64,000 nucleotides of DNA from JAUICS01 sp964384335 (GTDB taxonomy: Bacteria > Pseudomonadota > Alphaproteobacteria > Micavibrionales > Micavibrionaceae). The position numbers were made by a program, and so were the translations under genes. The stretch lies in NCBI GenBank assembly GCA_964384335.1, contig CAYLKN010000004.1:18740-82739 (forward strand). Direction: 5' to 3'. Shown in pieces: positions 62,201 through 64,000 of this stretch (position 1 is its first letter; every line of letters begins with the position of its first letter). Below the pieces are notes generated by a model, which had not been told where the DNA came from, did not search any database, and saw nothing but the letters and a program-made list of their open reading frames with translations.

Positions 62201-64000
62201 ATGAACCCTCTTGATGCACCGGGCAAGTCCGATTGCGCCACCGAAAACCAGATGAAACCCCTTACTATGACGGGTTCTGAGGTTGTGGTGCGGGCACTTG
62301 TGGATCAGGGGGTGGATGTGATTTTCGGATATCCCGGCGGGGCCGTGTTGCCGATTTATGACTCCCTGTTTAGTGAAGAAAAAATCCGTCACTTCCTTGT
62401 CCGGCACGAACAGGGCGCCGCCCATGCGGCCGAAGGATACGCAAGGTCTTCCAATAAGGTTGGCGTATTTCTTGTGACCAGCGGCCCGGGGGCGACAAAT
62501 GCTGTAACCGGACTGACAGACGCAATGATGGATTCCATACCTCTGGTCTGTATTACCGGGCAGGTCCCAACATTCATGATCGGAACCGACGCCTTTCAGG
62601 AAGCGGATACAACGGGCATAACAAGGGCCTGTACAAAACATAATTATCTGGTCAAGGATCCTTCGAAACTGGCCAACATAATCCACGAAGCCTTTCATGT
62701 TGCCCGGACGGGACGGCCCGGCCCGGTTCTGATCGATATTCCGAAGGACGTTCAGTTTATGGAATGCCCTTATTACGGTCCTGAAGAGGCGGGGCGCAAA
62801 ACTCACTATTTCCCGCGTACCATGCCTAAGCCTCATCTGATTGAGGAGGCGGTCGAGCTTATCGCGGCAGCGAAAAAACCTGTGTTTTATACAGGTGGCG
62901 GGGTTATTAACGCCGGCCCGGAAGCAAGCGAAAAACTGATTGAATTTGTTCGCATGACCGGATATCCGATTACAAGTACACTCATGGGTCTTGGTGCATT
63001 TCCGGCAAATGACAGCCAGTTTCTGGGAATGCTTGGTATGCACGGCACGTATGAAGCCAACCTTGCCATGCATGACTGCGATGTCATGATTAATATCGGG
63101 GCCCGTTTTGACGACCGTGTCACTGGTAATCTTGCCAAGTTTTCCCCCAATTCCAGAAAAATTCATGTTGATATTGATCCAAGTTCCATCAATAAAAACG
63201 TCAGAGTGGATATCGGTATTGTCGCAGACGCTGCGGAAGCTCTGGATGCAATGATAACTGTGTGGAACCGGAAAGAGTGCAAGCCTGACGGAAACGCATT
63301 GAAAGACTGGTGGAAACAGATTGAAAAATGGAAATCGATTAACTGTCTTGCCTATAAAAAAAGCGACAGCATAATAAAACCGCAATATGCCCTGGAACGT
63401 CTGCGTGATCTGACTGCAAACCGGGATGATGTTTATATAACGACCGAAGTCGGGCAACATCAGATGTGGGCCGCACAGTTTCTGCCGTTTAACAAGCCCA
63501 ACCGGTGGATGACATCAGGCGGGCTTGGCACCATGGGGTACGGTTTTCCGGCTGCAATCGGAACGCAGATTGCACATCCGGATGCACTCGTTATCGATGT
63601 TGCGGGCGAGGCTTCCATACTTATGAATATTCAGGAAATGTCCACGGCGGTGCAGTATAATCTTCCGGTCAAGATTTTTATTCTGAACAACCAGTGGATG
63701 GGTATGGTTCGTCAATGGCAGGAACTTCTGCACGGTGAGCGTTACTCACAAAGCTATACCGAGTCCCTGCCTGATTTCGTTAGACTGGCCGAGGCTTACG
63801 GAGGTATCGGACTCCGTGCATCCACACCTGACGAGCTGGATGACGTGATAATTGAAATGATGAAAACCGATAAGGTCACAATCGTTGACGTGATGGTTGA
63901 TCCGAAGGAAAACTGTTTTCCCATGATCCCGTCAGGCAAAGGCCATAATGAGATCCTGCTTGCTCCGGATGCGGCGAAATTTGCCAAAAACCTGGTGTGA
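62201..64000 (+). CDS. ilvB: Acetolactate synthase large subunit
   Basis: ThDP enzyme of branched-chain amino-acid synthesis, 599 residues, complete and ending at the last base of the window. The catalytic Glu is in VRHEQGAAHAAEGYAR, the FAD/middle domain has GLGAFP and the ThDP-binding motif is VAGEASILMN, where the usual GD-G/A is GEA. A GGAGAG ribosome site precedes ATG 62201. A nine-codon frame ending at this start has no Leu/Val/Ile codons, so classical attenuation is not supported. The small subunit gene (ilvH) would be expected just beyond the window. Confidence 0.96.
   Translation: MNPLDAPGKSDCATENQMKPLTMTGSEVVVRALVDQGVDVIFGYPGGAVLPIYDSLFSEEKIRHFLVRHEQGAAHAAEGYARSSNKVGVFLVTSGPGATNAVTGLTDAMMDSIPLVCITGQVPTFMIGTDAFQEADTTGITRACTKHNYLVKDPSKLANIIHEAFHVARTGRPGPVLIDIPKDVQFMECPYYGPEEAGRKTHYFPRTMPKPHLIEEAVELIAAAKKPVFYTGGGVINAGPEASEKLIEFVRMTGYPITSTLMGLGAFPANDSQFLGMLGMHGTYEANLAMHDCDVMINIGARFDDRVTGNLAKFSPNSRKIHVDIDPSSINKNVRVDIGIVADAAEALDAMITVWNRKECKPDGNALKDWWKQIEKWKSINCLAYKKSDSIIKPQYALERLRDLTANRDDVYITTEVGQHQMWAAQFLPFNKPNRWMTSGGLGTMGYGFPAAIGTQIAHPDALVIDVAGEASILMNIQEMSTAVQYNLPVKIFILNNQWMGMVRQWQELLHGERYSQSYTESLPDFVRLAEAYGGIGLRASTPDELDDVIIEMMKTDKVTIVDVMVDPKENCFPMIPSGKGHNEILLAPDAAKFAKNLV

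Noticed and set aside
62172..62201. Nine-codon leader peptide before ilvB as an attenuator
   Set aside because: It has no Leu, Val or Ile codons and no following terminator hairpin was seen; the frame includes the ribosome site of ilvB.
62168..63460. 430-codon open frame on the minus strand opposite ilvB
   Set aside because: It lies fully inside the strongly conserved ilvB gene, is rich in His/Cys/Arg as antisense frames are, and matches no family.

Overview
The window looks like a chromosomal scaffold from a Gram-negative alphaproteobacterium, probably a draft or metagenome assembly because it holds two 100-base N gaps. The family-level signs are a Rieske/cytochrome b/cytochrome c1 operon, a flgF-flgG-flgA-flgH flagellar order, an aroQ-accB-accC order, a CnoX plus LON-domain pair, and a LexA box of the alphaproteobacterial direct-repeat form GTTC-N7-GTTC. 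Placement near Rhodospirillales or Micavibrionales is only an impression. Most of the window is densely packed housekeeping sequence with short intergenic spaces.

Positions 1-9,700: a MidA-type methyltransferase and PgeF, prs, glmS, the cysteine pair cysK-cysE, a Phd/PIN toxin-antitoxin pair, glmU and an outer-membrane barrel protein. Positions 9,700-21,800: tRNA-Leu and tRNA-Gly, YggS, a PLP aminotransferase, an AmgK-like sugar kinase, the CnoX/LON pair, a ProX-type deacylase, a sulfotransferase, exonuclease III, a stand-alone formyltransferase, ybaB and dnaX.

Positions 21,995-27,246 carry two tandem DotA/TraY-like membrane proteins with no other type IV secretion gene beside them. Each is broken by an N gap. 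The first gap is flanked by the same 55 bases on both sides, and collapsing it restores one intact frame. The second hides roughly 1 kb of real sequence, judged against the first paralogue. Then follow accC-accB-aroQ, a PCuAC copper chaperone, pnp, gpmA, the flagellar rod/L-ring genes and a second aminotransferase.

Positions 38,408-43,167 are a compact prophage-like head module: portal, Bbp19, scaffold and three small proteins, without capsid or terminase genes. It is read divergently from an S24-type repressor in which both self-cleavage residues are replaced. A LexA box lies between them, 55 bases upstream of the module. Next come a TrmH-type methyltransferase, the bc1 operon petABC, trmL and hemF, then a 607-residue unknown protein with a HEIGH zinc-protease motif and AT-richer DNA.

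Positions 51,264-56,384 form a surface-polysaccharide operon: TauE-like exporter, O-antigen ligase/polymerase, GT4, Wzz-like co-polymerase and GT2. It ends in a 52-base palindromic repeat that also occurs at 36,844. Two orphan small genes follow, then plsY, dprA, topA and ilvB, which ends exactly at the window edge.
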